From Aurantibacter crassamenti (GTDB lineage: Bacteria > Bacteroidota > Bacteroidia > Flavobacteriales > Flavobacteriaceae): a DNA stretch of 64,000 bases. Below, piece after piece: positions 61,540-64,000 of the stretch. Under the pieces are notes generated by a model. That model did not search any database. It saw only the letters and a list, made by a program, of their open reading frames with translations, and was not told the origin of the DNA. The stretch spans positions 682,001 through 746,000 of the forward strand of contig NZ_JAFBGM010000001.1 in the NCBI RefSeq assembly GCF_016811105.1, read 5' to 3'. A program made the position numbers and the translations under genes. Numbering within the stretch: the stretch's first letter is position 1; every line of letters begins with the position of its first letter.

Positions 61540-63105
61540 ATGAAAACATTAAAACGAATTTTTAAAGGATTAGGATTATTTATTTTATTAACTCTGTTAA
61601 TCGTTAGTTGCATTTTCATTTATAACTGGCGCGACCGCCACCCCGATTATGCAATAGATATTAAAATTGAAAACAGAGATCAAAGTAGCATAAAAGCAGG
61701 CTTTGCGAAAAAACCGATTACACCTACCATAGTTGATACTTGGAACGACGCCAATGGAAATAATAAATACAATGAAGACGAAGGCGATACGTATAATGAT
61801 ATAAACAAAAATGGCAAGTTTGATGCCTTTTGGATCGCTGGTATGAGCAATGCTAAACCGGCACAAGGGGTACATGATGATGTATGGTCTCGTGTTATGG
61901 TTCTAGACGATGGTAAAAGCAGAATAGCAATGATTTCTATGGATGCTATTGGTTTTTTACATGGTGATGTAATTGACATAAGAAACCGTATTCCTAAAGA
62001 ATTAGGTATCGATTACACTTTACTTTCAGCTACACATACGCATGAAAGCAATGATCTAGTTGGAATTTGGGGTGAAAACATGTTCAACTCAGGTGTGAAC
62101 GAAGAAATGATGGAGTATGTAAAAGAACAAACGGTTGCAGCGGTTATTGAAGCCGCTAAAAATGTTCGACCAGCAAAATTGGTATTTGCTGAAGACCTTT
62201 CAGGCAACGATGCTCCTTTAATAAAAGACACTCGAAAACCAATTGTTAAAGCAACCGGCATTCATTTAATGCAAGTACTAGATGCTGAAAATGATACCAC
62301 ACTTGGCACATTAATCAACTGGTCTAATCATCCAGAAACATTATGGAGTCAAAACTTATTAATTAGTTCTGATTTTCCCCATTATGTTCGTGAAGCTATA
62401 GAAAACGGAATTTACAATGGCGAGAAAAAAATGGAAGAAGGTTTAGGAGGTGTTGCCATTTATTTTTCTGGGGTAATTGGTGGATTAATGGCTCCTCATC
62501 CATCCATTTCAATAGCTGACCCTTACACTGGAGTAGAATATGCAGAACCTACATATGAAAAAACAAAAGCTCTCGGTGACCAAATAGCTTTAATGTCATT
62601 AAAAGCATTAAAAAAAGAAGGGGATACGCTAAATAGTTCTAATATTTCAGTTCGAGCGAAAACTGTAATTGCTGAGTTAGATAATACAACTTTTAAAATA
62701 GCAAGTGGTATAGGACTTATAAAAATGGGGATGCCAGATTATTTTACAAAAAGAACAGAAGTAGGCGCAATCAGAATAGGCCCTGCAATGTTTTTAAGTA
62801 TACCGGGTGAGATTTATCCTGAAATAGTTTTTGGTGGCATTGAAGCGCCCGAGGGTGGCGAGTTCGATATTGAGCCTTTAGAAATTCCACCATTACAAGA
62901 AGTCATAAAAGACAAGTATAAATTTTACTTAGGATTATCAAATGATGAGATAGGTTATATCATACCAAAAAGCGAATGGGATACTGAAAAACCGTATTTA
63001 TACAATGACGAAGGCGATACCTATGGTGAAGAAAATTCGCTTGGGCCAGAAACTGGACCTTTTATATATAAATCATTAGTAGAGGTGATTAAAGATTTGG
63101 AGTAG
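61540..63105 (+). CDS. Membrane-anchored neutral-ceramidase-fold hydrolase 3 with calcium loops
   Basis: A 521-residue protein with an N-terminal membrane segment. Zinc-site features are A-T-H-T-H-E-S (H166, H168), W-S-N-H-P-E (H264), S-I-P-G-E and I-G-Y-I-I-P. The nucleophile-region segment is G-V-I-G-G-L-M-A-P, without the expected Ser. Unlike its neighbours it carries an insertion at about residues 66-97 with two dockerin/EF-hand-like calcium loops (D-A-N-G-N-N-K-Y and D-I-N-K-N-G-K-F-D). A short echo, D-E-G-D-T-Y, recurs near the C-terminus (about residue 500). Last gene of the plus-strand operon; its stop is one base from the convergent HAD gene. Confidence 0.82.
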   Translation: MKTLKRIFKGLGLFILLTLLIVSCIFIYNWRDRHPDYAIDIKIENRDQSSIKAGFAKKPITPTIVDTWNDANGNNKYNEDEGDTYNDINKNGKFDAFWIAGMSNAKPAQGVHDDVWSRVMVLDDGKSRIAMISMDAIGFLHGDVIDIRNRIPKELGIDYTLLSATHTHESNDLVGIWGENMFNSGVNEEMMEYVKEQTVAAVIEAAKNVRPAKLVFAEDLSGNDAPLIKDTRKPIVKATGIHLMQVLDAENDTTLGTLINWSNHPETLWSQNLLISSDFPHYVREAIENGIYNGEKKMEEGLGGVAIYFSGVIGGLMAPHPSISIADPYTGVEYAEPTYEKTKALGDQIALMSLKALKKEGDTLNSSNISVRAKTVIAELDNTTFKIASGIGLIKMGMPDYFTKRTEVGAIRIGPAMFLSIPGEIYPEIVFGGIEAPEGGEFDIEPLEIPPLQEVIKDKYKFYLGLSNDEIGYIIPKSEWDTEKPYLYNDEGDTYGEENSLGPETGPFIYKSLVEVIKDLE

Positions 63106-63106
63106 T

Positions 63107-63754
63107 TTAAACAGCCTGTATAAAAGACGCCGTAATTTCTGAGTACTTTTCGATAATCTGATCGGCGGCTTGAAGGTTTTTAGGCTCCTCCGTATTGGTA
63201 ATTGCAACACATTTCATACCTGCTGCTTTTGCAGATAATACTCCATTTTCAGAATCTTCTAAAACCAAACAATTACTACAATCTACCCCTAATTTTTTAG
63301 CCGTTAAAAGATATGGTTCAGGGTCAGGTTTGCCTTTTACCACATCCTGAGAACAAACAATTACTTTAAATAAATCACCTATTTTTAATTTATCCATTAC
63401 AGTTTTCATCTCATCAAAAGTAGAGCTGGTGGTTAGCGCCAACGTGTATTTTTTATGCAGCTTATGGACTAATTCTTCTACATCTGGATAAATTTTTAGG
63501 TTGTCTTTTATTAATTCCAAATAAAACAAAGTCTTTGCTTCAATTAAACTTTCGGTAGTTTTTGACTTAATTTTATATGTAGATATTAGTTCTTTAAATG
63601 CTATTGTATCAGGTCTACCCAAACAAAACTTTCGATAAATTTCAGGTGTGATTTCTAATCCGACTAAGTCAAAAGCTTTTTTTGTAGCCAACTCATGGCA
63701 GTCTTCATCATCAGTAATTACACCATTCATGTCAAAAATTATTGTTGTAATCAT
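63107..63754 (-). CDS. HAD-superfamily hydrolase, beta-phosphoglucomutase-like
   Basis: Soluble phosphatase or phosphomutase of 215 residues. The HAD nucleophile motif I-F-D-M-N-G-V-I-T-D has D8 and D14-type residues; T-T-S-S-T-F is motif II, the lysine segment V-K-G-K-P-D-P-E-P-Y is motif III, and V-L-E-D-S-E-N-G is motif IV. The helical cap gives it beta-phosphoglucomutase / sugar-phosphatase character. It lies just upstream of a Gfo/Idh/MocA gene on the same strand in transcription order, so it is probably in a sugar-modification operon that extends past the window edge. Confidence 0.92.
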   Translation of the reverse strand: MITTIIFDMNGVITDDEDCHELATKKAFDLVGLEITPEIYRKFCLGRPDTIAFKELISTYKIKSKTTESLIEAKTLFYLELIKDNLKIYPDVEELVHKLHKKYTLALTTSSTFDEMKTVMDKLKIGDLFKVIVCSQDVVKGKPDPEPYLLTAKKLGVDCSNCLVLEDSENGVLSAKAAGMKCVAITNTEEPKNLQAADQIIEKYSEITASFIQAV

Positions 63755-63785
63755 TCCGATAAAATTTTAAGCTTCTTAAAATCAT

Positions 63786-64000
63786 TTATAAATGAACAAC
63801 CTCACCAGTTTCTGACGATTTATAAGCTGCATCTACAATATCTAAAACCAACTGACCTTCTATAATCCCTGGAACAGGTGTTTCATTATTTCTAATGGAT
63901 GAAATAAAATGCTCCATTTGTCTTGTATAAATAATTTGATCACAATGTTCTTTTCTTTCAGGAAGCTTTGGTACAATTTTCTCAAAAGTTTCTTCTCCTG
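63786..64000 (-). CDS. Gfo/Idh/MocA-family oxidoreductase (3' part only)
   Basis: Only the last 71 codons are in the window. They end in I-E-G-Q-L-V-L-D-I-V-D-A-A-Y-K-S-S-E-T-G, the usual closing helix of Gfo/Idh/MocA dehydrogenases, preceded by M-E-H-F-I-S-S-I-R-N-N-E-T-P-V. The start and the cofactor-binding half lie beyond base 64000. The stop is 32 bases before the HAD gene, so the two are likely co-transcribed. Confidence 0.8.
   Translation of the reverse strand, partial: GEETFEKIVPKLPERKEHCDQIIYTRQMEHFISSIRNNETPVPGIIEGQLVLDIVDAAYKSSETGEVVHL

Noticed and set aside
53422-63105. Calling all three zinc hydrolases ceramidases
   Set aside because: Only one keeps a plausible nucleophile Ser; substrate cannot be assigned.
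1-64000. tRNA, rRNA, CRISPR, insertion sequences or prophage
   Set aside because: No tRNA T-loop, transposase, integrase or regular short repeat array was seen while reading both strands, though without a covariance search short RNAs could be missed.

Overview
The window is AT-rich chromosomal DNA of a member of the Bacteroidota, most likely a marine Flavobacteriaceae. The signs are two SusC/SusD outer-membrane uptake pairs, many extracytoplasmic lipoproteins, a C-S-S-D-D-D surface-lipoprotein signal, flavobacterial-type L32, and TAnnTTTG-like promoter elements. I saw no tRNA, rRNA, CRISPR array, insertion sequence or phage gene. Genus cannot be fixed from the sequence alone.

Layout. (1) 1-6.9 kb, minus strand: a SusC/SusD pair followed by a purple-acid-phosphatase-like metallophosphoesterase and the start of an alkaline-phosphatase-superfamily enzyme, with a LacI-type palindrome upstream of susC. 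(2) 7.2-13.9 kb: an amine-catabolism operon (ethanolamine-type permease, glutamine-synthetase-like gamma-glutamyl ligase, iron alcohol dehydrogenase, gamma-glutamyl hydrolase, aldehyde dehydrogenase) with a divergent Lrp/AsnC regulator. The gene set fits gamma-glutamylation of an amino alcohol such as ethanolamine better than the Puu putrescine route. (3) 13.9-21.2 kb: housekeeping genes, with a GreA-like protein, a lipoprotein, accC-accB-fabH, rpmF-yceD-pdxA, and divergent ribE. (4) 21.3-37.2 kb: DUF5009 membrane protein and Na+/solute symporter, TauE-type permease, AGE-family epimerase lipoprotein, metzincin-like protease, and a run of beta-propeller proteins with a glycerophosphodiesterase. 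(5) 37.2-53.2 kb: a second nutrient locus with SusC/SusD, a PKD surface lipoprotein, two NAL/DHDPS-family aldolase paralogues, a second symporter, an AraC regulator, a Gfo/Idh/MocA oxidoreductase, a membrane-anchored PHP hydrolase, and an unrecognised polytopic membrane protein. (6) 53.4-63.1 kb, plus strand: a chain of secreted or membrane-anchored hydrolases (three neutral-ceramidase-fold proteins, PhoPQ-related protein, alpha/beta hydrolase, ChbG/YdjC deacetylase-like lipoprotein, sialidase-like propeller) and a BASS transporter. The edge holds a HAD phosphatase and the 3' end of a Gfo/Idh/MocA gene.

How the genes may work together (inference). Regions 5 and 6 are divergent from a control region that holds two similar inverted repeats and a good promoter match. 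They look like one degradation locus for an unidentified substrate: surface capture and uptake (PKD lipoprotein, SusD, SusC), periplasmic hydrolysis (ceramidase-fold enzymes, esterases, deacetylase, propeller enzymes), inner-membrane uptake (SSS and BASS carriers), and cytoplasmic aldol cleavage and redox steps. Region 1 looks like a phosphoester scavenging locus and sits beside the amino-alcohol operon, so capture of phosphoethanolamine-type compounds is a reasonable but untested link.
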